From Nanobdellota archaeon (lineage in GTDB: Archaea > Nanobdellota > Nanobdellia > Pacearchaeales > GW2011-AR1), in NCBI GenBank assembly GCA_018816625.1, contig JAHIVR010000027.1, positions 1 to 18,883 on the forward strand: a stretch of DNA of 18,883 bases. Direction: 5' to 3'. The notes under the pieces were generated by a model. The model had not been told where the DNA came from, ran no database searches, and saw only the letters and a program-made list of their open reading frames with translations. Positions 1 through 6,163 of the stretch are shown piece after piece; position 1 is the first letter of the stretch, and each line of letters opens with the position of its first letter. The position numbers and the translations under genes were made by a program.

Positions 1-595
1 CATCTTCTAATTCTTGGGTTGTACAATAAACACCCTCCCTAAATTCAATTCCCCCAAGATTTCCAGGAACGCTCCCCAAGCATCTCTCCTCTGTTGCCCA
101 CGTACACCCCCCAGAATAAACACACGCCCCTTCTCTCTGACTAAAAAAAGCACAACCACTAGCTGTTGCAGTTGGATTAAAATTATTATCCGAACCGGTT
201 AGTATTTCACAAGTTTTTCTTGTAGTATATTCTGTGTTTTCGTAATTACTACAACACCCCATCTGACATTCAGGAATAATAGCGTCAAACCAATCACCCA
301 TCTCACAACTTCTTTCAGAAGTCCCAGCATCACACCACCCATCATCAAGAAGACACCAACCAGGCGTACAAAAGTCAGCTAATACACAGCTACTTGGAGA
401 GGTACCATAATCTGTATCACACGCACTTTGTTCGGCTTCTTTACACCAGGAGCTAGGCCCTTCTTCTCCGGCAATTTTTTCACAGCAGACTTCTGCAGCA
501 GAGACTCTCCCAGATAATAAAACAAGGAAGATAGCGAATACTAAGACAAAACTCGCATTCAAGATAATTCTTCTTTTTTTTGATTTATTTATCAT
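1..595 (-). CDS. Cys-rich secreted protein, N-terminal part (runs off the left edge)
   Basis: The minus strand is open from an ATG at 595 to the window edge (198 codons, no stop), so the C-terminus is missing. Residues 1-33 form a signal peptide: a basic start (KSKKRR), a hydrophobic core and a likely cut after VSA. The mature part begins AEVCCEK and has 18 cysteines in about 165 residues, including two CC pairs, so it is probably an exported, disulfide-rich protein. The pattern (CCEK, then WC, then spaced Cys, then a GCC) resembles, from memory, the N-termini of large extracellular Cys-rich proteins common in DPANN genomes; no function is known. The gene starts 6 nt after the pilin-like gene and is probably co-transcribed with it. 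No Shine-Dalgarno is visible. Coding is well supported; family membership is inference. Confidence 0.82.
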   Translation of the reverse strand, partial: MINKSKKRRIILNASFVLVFAIFLVLLSGRVSAAEVCCEKIAGEEGPSSWCKEAEQSACDTDYGTSPSSCVLADFCTPGWCLLDDGWCDAGTSERSCEMGDWFDAIIPECQMGCCSNYENTEYTTRKTCEILTGSDNNFNPTATASGCAFFSQREGACVYSGGCTWATEERCLGSVPGNLGGIEFREGVYCTTQELED

Positions 596-601
596 TTTTT
601 A

Positions 602-1522
602 TTAAGGAGCTGGAAGGTCCACACACCCCCTTGTAGCAAATCTAAACCTCTCAGGAGAATTTAGAAGTTTAACGGTATAAAGATTTGAAAAGTCTGGAGA
701 GATTTTAGTTTCTTTCCCTATCTGGTATTCTGGATGTATTCTTATGTAATCTGCAGCATCAAAATAACATCTTGTAATCTCATCCCTTATTATCATTCTA
801 ACAGAAGAAATAAGATCATAAAGACGAGTTCTTACTCCAACACTTAGATTCTCTACAGTTAAACTCTGTTCGGCCTTAGTAAGAATGATTTTTACATTAA
901 TATCCAAATCAACCCCCACATCATTGAGAGCAACTTCAAAATCTTTGGCCGTATAATTAATATCCACAACATATCCCTCCTTTGATAGGCTAGTGCCCAA
1001 GGCCCCAATGCAATTATCTACCCACGGGGCAACTAGTTTTTTTATTTCATTTTCAACCTTATCATATAAAAATGGTTCTTGATTCATGCACGGTATTTTT
1101 TCGTTTGCAGAAGTATAACATAAATACGTTATCTCTACCGGGCCTTTCCCGTCCAGGAAATCGAAGGAGGTTGTTTTGCCAGGGGTATCATCACCCCCCT
1201 TTTCTCCAAGTATCCATATTGCGCTAGAGATGTCATCTTTTAAACAAGTTTCTAAAAAAGGTATTGGAGATACTTCTTCTCCCCCCCCAGTATCAGAGTC
1301 GCTAAATCCTCTTATTATAAAATAAAGTAGTACTATTGCAACTATTACAACTCCTATTATTATGAACATTGTTACCTGCGAGCGTTTTGACCTCGGGCAA
1401 ACTTTGCTATTAATTCCTGATGTCAAGGCGTGAGTTGAGCGTTTTGGCCTTGGACAAATTTTATCTTTTAATCCCATTGTCAAAGCGGAAGTTGCTTTTT
1501 TGTTGGAGTCTTTATTTTTCAT
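602..1522 (-). CDS. Pilin-like single-pass membrane protein with duplicated basic N-terminus
   Basis: This 306-residue protein has a basic, probably cytoplasmic N-terminus (1-49), one transmembrane helix (about 51-70, starting QVTMFIIIG) and an extracytoplasmic remainder. The KRSQVT-hydrophobic pattern is like archaeal class III (type IV pilin-like) signal peptides and like the many 'QVTIFII' membrane proteins of DPANN genomes; whether it is processed or assembled is unknown. After the helix comes an acidic linker and a segment (FLETCL...LGEKGGD) that matches that family by eye. The N-terminus holds a 19-residue tandem duplication (13-31 and 32-50). The ATG at 1522 is supported by a strong GAGGGGG motif 6 nt upstream. 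The gene overlaps the ribbon-helix-helix gene by 11 nt. A run of eight G codes Gly-Gly-Gly near residue 79. Confidence 0.85.
   Translation of the reverse strand: MKNKDSNKKATSALTMGLKDKICPRPKRSTHALTSGINSKVCPRSKRSQVTMFIIIGVVIVAIVLLYFIIRGFSDSDTGGGEEVSPIPFLETCLKDDISSAIWILGEKGGDDTPGKTTSFDFLDGKGPVEITYLCYTSANEKIPCMNQEPFLYDKVENEIKKLVAPWVDNCIGALGTSLSKEGYVVDINYTAKDFEVALNDVGVDLDINVKIILTKAEQSLTVENLSVGVRTRLYDLISSVRMIIRDEITRCYFDAADYIRIHPEYQIGKETKISPDFSNLYTVKLLNSPERFRFATRGCVDLPAP
1381..1494 (-). repeat. Tandem 57-bp duplication in the pilin-like gene
   Basis: Two adjacent 57-bp units (1381-1437 and 1438-1494) are alike at roughly three quarters of positions. They encode two 19-residue units of the form ALTxGxxxKxCPRxKRS before the membrane helix. 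Each unit brings one Cys and a Pro-Arg/Lys-Arg cluster. This is an in-frame internal duplication, not a mobile element. Confidence 0.75.
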
Positions 1523-1661
1523 TATTTTCCCCCTCTTTCACAAGCATTTCAATCAACGCTTTATTTAGTGAAATAGAACGAGGAACCTGGTTTTTCCATT
1601 TTTCCCAAATTTCCTCAGGAATTTCCAACAAAAATTTCTTTGTTTTCTTGGAGTTTACCAT
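1512..1661 (-). CDS. Small ribbon-helix-helix (Arc/CopG-like) DNA-binding protein
   Basis: A 49-residue ORF beginning MVNSKKTKKF matches the ribbon-helix-helix plan. A short basic strand (KKFLLEI) is followed by helix 1 (PEEIWEKWKNQVPR), a turn, and helix 2 (SLNKALIEMLVKEGE), with the Ser-Leu-Asn-Lys start of helix 2 typical of Arc/CopG-like folds. Such proteins dimerise through the strand and insert it into the DNA major groove, usually as repressors. It is the first gene of the minus-strand unit and overlaps the pilin-like gene by 11 nt, so it could autoregulate that operon (inference). No Shine-Dalgarno precedes the ATG and the upstream region is AT-rich with several TATA-like stretches, so a leaderless start is possible. 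No toxin partner is seen; the downstream gene is a membrane protein, so a toxin-antitoxin role is not supported. Confidence 0.78.
   Translation of the reverse strand: MVNSKKTKKFLLEIPEEIWEKWKNQVPRSISLNKALIEMLVKEGENNEK
1529..1535 (-). promoter_or_regulatory. Shine-Dalgarno site of the pilin-like gene
   Basis: The minus strand reads GAGGGGG, 6 nt before the ATG at 1522 and inside the end of the ribbon-helix-helix gene. It fixes the start of the 306-residue protein and suggests translational coupling. Confidence 0.7.
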
Positions 1662-1756
1662 TTACTTAGTTAAAGTTATTAAAGATTATTTTTATTTATT
1701 TATGATAATCTCTACTTATTTTTAGTATTTTTAACTTATTTAAAATAAACAATAAT

Positions 1757-1766
1757 TAGTATATAA
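1757..1766 (-). promoter_or_regulatory. Possible TATA box for the ribbon-helix-helix operon
   Basis: The minus strand reads CATTTATATA here, a good archaeal TATA match, but it would give a leader of about 70 nt. A weaker TTTAATAA (plus-strand 1677-1684) lies about 20 nt before the ATG. Which one is used cannot be decided from the sequence. Confidence 0.35.
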
Positions 1767-1815
1767 ATGTTTTTGAACCACAAAAATTATTTTTAGTAAA
1801 CAAGTAAAGAAAAAG

Positions 1816-1836
1816 CTTATAAAGCATAGTATAAAT
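1816..1836 (+). promoter_or_regulatory. Two TATA-like boxes before the interrupted lipoprotein gene
   Basis: CTTATAAAG (1816-1824) and TATAAAT (1830-1836) lie in tandem after a purine-rich stretch like a BRE. The second is centred about 24 nt before the ATG at 1857, the spacing seen at the other leaderless genes here. The first is about 25 nt before an ATG-TAA start-stop pair at 1845. Confidence 0.6.
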
Positions 1837-1856
1837 GTAAAATTATGTAAGAAAAG

Positions 1857-1895
1857 ATGGCTCTTAAGGCAGGAAGGTAACTCTCAGGAGTTGCT
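1857..1895 (+). other. Interrupted lipoprotein signal peptide (ATG, then in-frame TAA)
   Basis: Read from the ATG at 1857, in frame with the downstream gene, the sequence gives MALKAGR, a TAA stop (1878-1880), then LSGVALLAMVSC. Ignoring the stop, this is a textbook lipoprotein signal peptide: basic start, hydrophobic core, lipobox MVSC. It is either a nonsense mutation, a base error, or a short leader peptide before reinitiation. A CAGGAG motif (1885-1890) lies 5 nt before a TTG at 1896. Confidence 0.65.
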
Positions 1896-2597
1896 TTGCT
1901 CGCAATGGTTTCTTGCGGAGGAGACACTATTGTTAATAGTCCAAATGATGATGGGAATACAGATACTCGTCACATAGGGAGCGTAAAAGGTGTTGTAGCG
2001 GAACCAAGAGCCAAAAACGGAGAGGTGGTGTGGGAAGGGATTAGCAGAGCAGACGTGCAAATCTCAGAAAACAATGGTTACTCTTTCTTTGCCTTCGATA
2101 AAACAACTTATGGGGGGTGGTACTCAATTGATAGTCTTCAGGACAATAACTATACCATTGTTGCTTTCACACCCTTCGCGCATTTCCCAGATACTGTTGG
2201 AGTAGTTGTTGAAAAACAGGAAAAAGTAACTGCAGATACTCTTAGATTGCTTCCAAAATATTCTGGGAATAGGATTCTTCATGGCACTGTTTATGATGGG
2301 GATGGGAATCCGGCTAGAAACGAGGAATTCAGCATCTGGAGTGGCATGTACTTTGAAGGGAGAGACCCCTGTTCAGCAGAACCTCTTCAAAAAGGGAGGA
2401 TAACCACTTTTGAAACAAATAATCAAGGGAGATACGCTCTTCAAGATTTACGAGATATTTATTGGGGAAGGTCTTTTTTTGAAGATTCTGAAGGCACTCG
2501 ATTAAGAATTCAAGACAGAGAAGGGGATTGTGCAATACTTCCTCAAGAAATAACGGACGAACCAATAAATACTCTTGATCTTTTTATCCCAAACTAA
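1896..2597 (+). CDS. Lipoprotein-like protein with two carboxypeptidase-regulatory-like domains
   Basis: This is the open part of a gene whose signal peptide is broken upstream. From the TTG at 1896 it has 233 residues. The lipobox cysteine (MVSCGGD) would be lipidated if the full signal were made. Two beta-sandwich repeats follow: residues 26-100 (GSVKGVV...GGWYSIDSLQDNNYTIVAF) and 120-190 (LHGTVYDGDGNPA...NQGRYALQDL). Both match the pattern of carboxypeptidase-regulatory-like domains (G-x-V, D-x-G-x-P, G-x-Y-x-L), which are common in surface-anchored proteins and often mediate adhesion or stability. The TTG has a Shine-Dalgarno-like GGAG 5 nt upstream, but starting there leaves almost no hydrophobic segment, so the product would lack an export signal. 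Codon use and domain integrity show no further decay. The neighbours give no functional clue. Confidence 0.75.
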   Translation: MLAMVSCGGDTIVNSPNDDGNTDTRHIGSVKGVVAEPRAKNGEVVWEGISRADVQISENNGYSFFAFDKTTYGGWYSIDSLQDNNYTIVAFTPFAHFPDTVGVVVEKQEKVTADTLRLLPKYSGNRILHGTVYDGDGNPARNEEFSIWSGMYFEGRDPCSAEPLQKGRITTFETNNQGRYALQDLRDIYWGRSFFEDSEGTRLRIQDREGDCAILPQEITDEPINTLDLFIPN

Positions 2598-2615
2598 TTT
2601 TCATAATTTTTAATT
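2598..2615 (+). terminator. Possible T-rich terminator after the lipoprotein-like gene
   Basis: Two T runs (TTTT and TTTTT) follow directly on the stop codon, as in simple archaeal intrinsic terminators. There is no hairpin. The rest of the 108-nt convergent gap before pcn holds only the palindrome listed next. Confidence 0.3.
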
Positions 2616-2628
2616 CTCAATCTCCATG

Positions 2629-2646
2629 CCGACCAAGCTTAGACGG
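2629..2646. other. Imperfect palindrome downstream of pcn
   Basis: An 18-bp imperfect palindrome centred on AAGCTT, with CCG and CGG outer arms and two mismatched pairs. Its core GACCAAGCTTAGAC matches 13 of 14 bases of the palindrome between pcn and the primase gene when that one is read on the minus strand. Confidence 0.4.
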
Positions 2647-2705
2647 TGTTTTTAGTCTTCTACTCAAATCAAGACTCGCTTTTGATATATTAATTTGCCT
2701 TAGTC

Positions 2706-3443
2706 TTAATCCTCGGTTTCAACTCTGGGCGCAAGAATAAAACTTAACTCCATGTTTCCAGGTAAGAAATCTATTCTCAAGGGATGATCGTCTGCAAAAT
2801 TCAAAATTGTTTTTTCACAGAGCTTTGCACCCTTTATGAATTTTTGTAGATACTCTAGGCTATATCTGGCCTTACAGTTCTCGGCCCTTATTGCTGCTTC
2901 ATCTCCAGAGAATTCCGCTCTTGCAGAATTAAGGCTTTTAGCCTCTATTATAAACTTCCCGTCTCTTATTATTAATGAGCAAGCATCAGCAACCACCGCA
3001 CAATCTTCTATAGAGTCAACAAAGTCAACAGAGGATAATTCTACTCTTGAAGAGAACTCCATCCTGCCAGTCTTAGCCTCAAAATCAATATCTTCCGACT
3101 CTATTTCTATTAAGCTCAAGGAAAAATTTCTCTTTATTCTGTCCTGGATTAGTATATTCAACATATTTTCTTTTTTTTCAATTATAATCGAGCTACCAGC
3201 ACTAGCTCTTTTCAAGATTCGCTTTAGATTATCAAGACTTATTCCTAAAATCTCAGGGTCAGACTCAAACTGACTAAATGCTGATTTTGGTAGCTTAAAT
3301 CCAACCATTGCAACATTTGCGGGGTCCATGGCTGTTATAGAAACTCCATACTCGCTAACTTTCATCCTAGCCTCACTAACGAGCTCAGATATCATCTCTA
3401 TGGCTTTCAAAAGAACACCAGGATTTTCTAATTTCAGTAACAT
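2706..3443 (-). CDS. pcn: DNA polymerase sliding clamp (PCNA)
   Basis: This 245-residue protein has the normal length of archaeal PCNA. PCNA forms a ring around DNA and tethers replicative polymerases, FEN1, ligase and other PIP-box partners. Recognisable features are the N-terminal MLLKLENPGVLLKAIEMISEL, the centre-loop sequence MDPANVAMVGFKLP (compare MDSSHVxLV in eukaryotes), the interdomain region near residue 120, and the C-terminal LSFILAPRVE that forms part of the PIP-binding surface. A single copy on its own presumably makes a homotrimer. It is divergent from the primase gene, so two core replication genes share one 148-nt control region. A weak TATA (TTAAAAAA) sits about 25 nt before the ATG at 3443, which supports a leaderless mRNA and this start. 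Function is secure; the trimer form is inferred from the family. Confidence 0.97.
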   Translation of the reverse strand: MLLKLENPGVLLKAIEMISELVSEARMKVSEYGVSITAMDPANVAMVGFKLPKSAFSQFESDPEILGISLDNLKRILKRASAGSSIIIEKKENMLNILIQDRIKRNFSLSLIEIESEDIDFEAKTGRMEFSSRVELSSVDFVDSIEDCAVVADACSLIIRDGKFIIEAKSLNSARAEFSGDEAAIRAENCKARYSLEYLQKFIKGAKLCEKTILNFADDHPLRIDFLPGNMELSFILAPRVETED

Positions 3444-3463
3444 GTTTCTTCTAATTGAGGCGG

Positions 3464-3471
3464 TTTTTTAA
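3464..3471 (-). promoter_or_regulatory. TATA box of pcn
   Basis: The minus strand reads TTAAAAAA, centred about 25 nt from the pcn ATG. It is a weak match, accepted because its spacing equals that of the clearer promoters in the window. Confidence 0.5.
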
Positions 3472-3478
3472 GCATTAC

Positions 3479-3495
3479 TGTGTTTCAAAAACACA
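3479..3495. other. Perfect 7-bp inverted repeat in the pcn/primase gap
   Basis: TGTGTTT and AAACACA are separated by CAA, just behind the pcn TATA box. It could be half of an operator region or chance. Confidence 0.45.
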
Positions 3496-3509
3496 TGGTG
3501 TTCTTGGTG

Positions 3510-3531
3510 CTTTGTCCAAGCTTGGTCAAAG
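3510..3531. other. 22-bp near-perfect palindrome in the pcn/primase gap
   Basis: The arms CTTTGxCCAAG and CTTGGxCAAAG are complementary apart from one position per arm, with no loop, centred between 3520 and 3521. The lack of a loop suggests a dimeric protein's DNA site rather than an RNA hairpin. It lies upstream of both divergent promoters. Confidence 0.5.
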
Positions 3532-3561
3532 CGAAGCATTGTTGTTGTCAAAATAAGGTAA

Positions 3562-3571
3562 TTATATAAAG
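3562..3571 (+). promoter_or_regulatory. TATA box of the primase gene
   Basis: TTATATAAAG is centred about 26 nt before the ATG at 3592. It implies a leaderless mRNA starting at that ATG and rules against the in-frame TTG at 3574. Confidence 0.7.
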
Positions 3572-3591
3572 AATTGTTATTATTTTTTTGT

Positions 3592-4857
3592 ATGGGGGAT
3601 AAACAGAGTTTTAGTGAACAGCGTATACGTAAAATTACATCTCTTTATTATTCTCGGCCAGAAATCCAAGCAGCAATATTTAATTTTTCTGAGGGAAGAG
3701 AGACAATTCCAAGATATTTCGAAGGATTTGGTAAGCGCCCAGATGCTCTCCAATATCCAAGCGATGTTTTTGGACTTGTAAAAAAAGGAGCTACCAGCTT
3801 TCATTGTTCTGAAGAAATCTGGAAAGACCCCCTAAAAATATCCACCGCTCTTTCTGAAGAACAATTTAATAAATTAAGGGCCGGATGGGATCTTTTAATG
3901 GATATTGATTCCAAATATATAGACTATAGTAAAATCATGACAGAACTTATTATTAAAATATTAAATTTTCATGGAGTAAAAAATATAGGGGTAAAATACT
4001 CAGGAAGCAAAGGATTTCATATTCTTGTTCCATGGAAAGCGTTTCCAAAAGAAATTAATAATATTAAAACTTCTGACATGTTCCCAGAATGGCCAAGGAT
4101 AATGGTTAAATATCTCCTGGCTAATATTGAAAAAGATTTAATTACAAAGATTTCAAATCTAACAAGACCCAATAAATACATAAAGGATTTCAAGGCATCA
4201 AAAGAAGTCCTACCAGATTTGGTTCTCGTTGCCCCACGCCACTTATTTAGGGCACCCTACTCCCTACACGAAAAGACTTCCCTTGCTTCCGTTGTAGTAA
4301 CTCCAGAACAAATAGATACTTTTGAACCAAAAGATGCAGATCCTTCAAAAGTCAAGGTAAGGGATTTCATGCCTGATGCAAAACCAGGAGAAGCAAGCGA
4401 GTTATTGACTCAAGCTTTAGACTGGAATAAACACAACCTTCCAGAAGAAAAAGAAAAAATAACCGGAAAGTACGCTACTTTTAAACCAGTAAAGCTAGAA
4501 AACCTCTCAGATAATAACTTTCCCCCTTCAATAAAAAAGATTCTTGGGGGAGTTGAAGACGGGAAAAAGAGGGCCTTATTTGTTCTTCTAGGTTTATTTC
4601 GTTCTATTGGTATGGATAAAGAAGAACTTGAAAAAAGGATAGAAGAGTGGAATAAAAAAAACACCCCTCCTTTAAGCCAGGGGTACATAAAGGCACAGTT
4701 AATCTGGGCATACCGAAATAAACCAGTGCCCCCCCCAAACTTTGATAAAGATTATTATGAAGCAATGGGAGTGAAACCTACCGAAGAAGAACTTAGGCTA
4801 AAGAATCCTGTTTCTTATGTCATAAGAAAACATAATAGTGGAAAAAAGAAAAAATAA
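3592..4857 (+). CDS. priS: DNA primase small subunit (PriS) with a PriL-like C-terminal domain
   Basis: This 421-residue archaeo-eukaryotic primase makes the primers for DNA synthesis. The catalytic core shows D104 and D106 in LLMDIDSK, the SGSKGFH nucleotide-binding motif (137-143) and HLFRAPYSLHEKTSL (217-231), matching the RLPGSLHGKTGL motif of PriS. It is longer than a typical archaeal PriS (about 330-350 residues). The extra C-terminal segment (about 309-410: FPPSIKKILGGVEDG, then RALFVLLGLFRSIG, YIKAQ, PPNFD and KNPVSY) resembles the C-terminal domain of the large subunit PriL. The positions where PriL has its four Fe-S cysteines hold other residues; the only Cys is C72. A covalent S-L fusion is known in Nanoarchaeum. 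No separate priL lies in the window. The start at 3592 is chosen from the TATA spacing. The primase call is firm; the fused-domain reading rests on visual alignment. Confidence 0.92.
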   Translation: MGDKQSFSEQRIRKITSLYYSRPEIQAAIFNFSEGRETIPRYFEGFGKRPDALQYPSDVFGLVKKGATSFHCSEEIWKDPLKISTALSEEQFNKLRAGWDLLMDIDSKYIDYSKIMTELIIKILNFHGVKNIGVKYSGSKGFHILVPWKAFPKEINNIKTSDMFPEWPRIMVKYLLANIEKDLITKISNLTRPNKYIKDFKASKEVLPDLVLVAPRHLFRAPYSLHEKTSLASVVVTPEQIDTFEPKDADPSKVKVRDFMPDAKPGEASELLTQALDWNKHNLPEEKEKITGKYATFKPVKLENLSDNNFPPSIKKILGGVEDGKKRALFVLLGLFRSIGMDKEELEKRIEEWNKKNTPPLSQGYIKAQLIWAYRNKPVPPPNFDKDYYEAMGVKPTEEELRLKNPVSYVIRKHNSGKKKK

Positions 4858-4890
4858 CAACATTTAACTCTTTTAACTCCATAAAACAAC

Positions 4891-4901
4891 ATTTAAAAAT
4901 A
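4891..4901 (+). promoter_or_regulatory. TATA box of the CNNM-family gene
   Basis: ATTTAAAAATA lies about 36 nt before the ATG at 4931, which would give a leader of about 10 nt. Confidence 0.5.
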
Positions 4902-4930
4902 TCCTCTTCTTCAATTTTTCAGAACAAAAA

Positions 4931-6163
4931 ATGCCCACAACACAAATAATTGTTCTTATTGTTCTAATAATTCTTTCAGCATTCTTTTCAGGAGCAGAGA
5001 CAGCTTTAATGTCCATTAACAAGCTTAAATTAAACGCTCTTGTTAAACAAAAGAAGAAGGGAGCAGAAACCCTCTTTAGGATAAAGCAAGACACCCATAG
5101 ATTAATAATTACTATTTTGATAGGGAATAATCTGGTCAATATTGGTGCAGCCTCCCTTGCTACCATTGTTTTTACAAATATGTTTGGAAGTGCGGGTATT
5201 GGTATTGCCACAGGGGTAATGACCTTCTTTATTTTAATTTTTGGAGAGATAACTCCAAAAACATTTGCATCGCAAAACGCGGTTAGAATTTCCCTTGCCG
5301 TAGCTCGCCCGGTAGAGATTCTTTCATATATTCTATACCCTTTTGTCTGGTTTTTTGGACTAATTGCCAGACTTATTTCAAAAATAGTTATTCCAAGAGG
5401 AGAAGAAAAAATTTCAGAAGAAGAATTGAGAACTCTAGTTACTATGGGAAGGGCTGAAGGGATACTAGAGAAAGAAACAGCAGAGATTATGCATAATGTA
5501 CTGGAGTTTAGAGATACAAAAGTTGTAGAGGTGATGACTCCTGAAAATGAAATGGAAACTGTTGATGGTTCTAAAAAACTAAAGGACGTGATAGATTTCG
5601 TGGCTAAATCCCCTTATTCAAGACACCCAGTTTATCTTGAAGATAGAGATAAGATAATAGGAATTCTTGATGTTGATGATGTTTTAAAGTACGCCAAAGA
5701 TCAAAAACTTAATGTAAAAGTTAAATCAATAATTAGAAAGCCTTATTTTGTACCAGAATCAAAAGAAATTGATGATCTTTTAACAGAATTTGAGAGTAGA
5801 AAAATACCAATGGCGATTGTTGTTGATGAGTACGGTGATGTTGAAGGCCTTGTTACAATGGATGACATACTAGAAGAGATAGTGGGAGATATTTTTGATA
5901 AAAGTAAAAGAGATACAAAATACATTAAGAAAACAAAAGGAGAGTGGCTAAAAGTAGACGCTAGAGCAACTCTAGAAGACTTAAATAGATCATTAAAACT
6001 AGGTCTTAAGTCAGAGCACTACAACACAATAGGGGGGTATGTGGAGCACAAACTTCAGAGAATTCCTAGAAAAGGAGAAAAAGTAAATTTAAAGAATATT
6101 ACAATAGAAGTAGAAAAAGTAACAGATCAAAAAATAAAATCACTAAAGATTCTTAAAAAATAA
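4931..6163 (+). CDS. CNNM/CorB-family membrane protein (DUF21, CBS pair, CorC_HlyC)
   Basis: The 410-residue protein has the full architecture of the CNNM/CorB family. A DUF21 membrane domain (about 1-150, with the FSGAETALMSINKLKL start and the GEITPKT motif) is followed by a helical linker (EEELRTLVTMGRAEGILE), a pair of CBS domains (about 195-310, VVEVMTPENEM onward, with DEYGDVEGLVTMDDILEE) and a C-terminal CorC_HlyC domain (about 325-408). Relatives are Mg2+ transporters or exporters gated by nucleotide binding to the CBS pair; older annotations say hemolysin. The substrate is not proven here. It has its own TATA box. Its stop codon abuts the stop of the convergent radical SAM gene with no gap. 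Length and motif order are normal and I see no missing segment. Confidence 0.92.
   Translation: MPTTQIIVLIVLIILSAFFSGAETALMSINKLKLNALVKQKKKGAETLFRIKQDTHRLIITILIGNNLVNIGAASLATIVFTNMFGSAGIGIATGVMTFFILIFGEITPKTFASQNAVRISLAVARPVEILSYILYPFVWFFGLIARLISKIVIPRGEEKISEEELRTLVTMGRAEGILEKETAEIMHNVLEFRDTKVVEVMTPENEMETVDGSKKLKDVIDFVAKSPYSRHPVYLEDRDKIIGILDVDDVLKYAKDQKLNVKVKSIIRKPYFVPESKEIDDLLTEFESRKIPMAIVVDEYGDVEGLVTMDDILEEIVGDIFDKSKRDTKYIKKTKGEWLKVDARATLEDLNRSLKLGLKSEHYNTIGGYVEHKLQRIPRKGEKVNLKNITIEVEKVTDQKIKSLKILKK

Noticed and set aside
1281..1288. Run of eight C (G8 in the pilin-like gene) as a phase-variation tract
   Set aside because: An equal C8 run occurs in the essential primase gene (4729-4736), so such runs seem ordinary in this genome.
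1512..1661. Antitoxin of a toxin-antitoxin pair
   Set aside because: No toxin-like gene adjoins it; the overlapping partner is a membrane protein.
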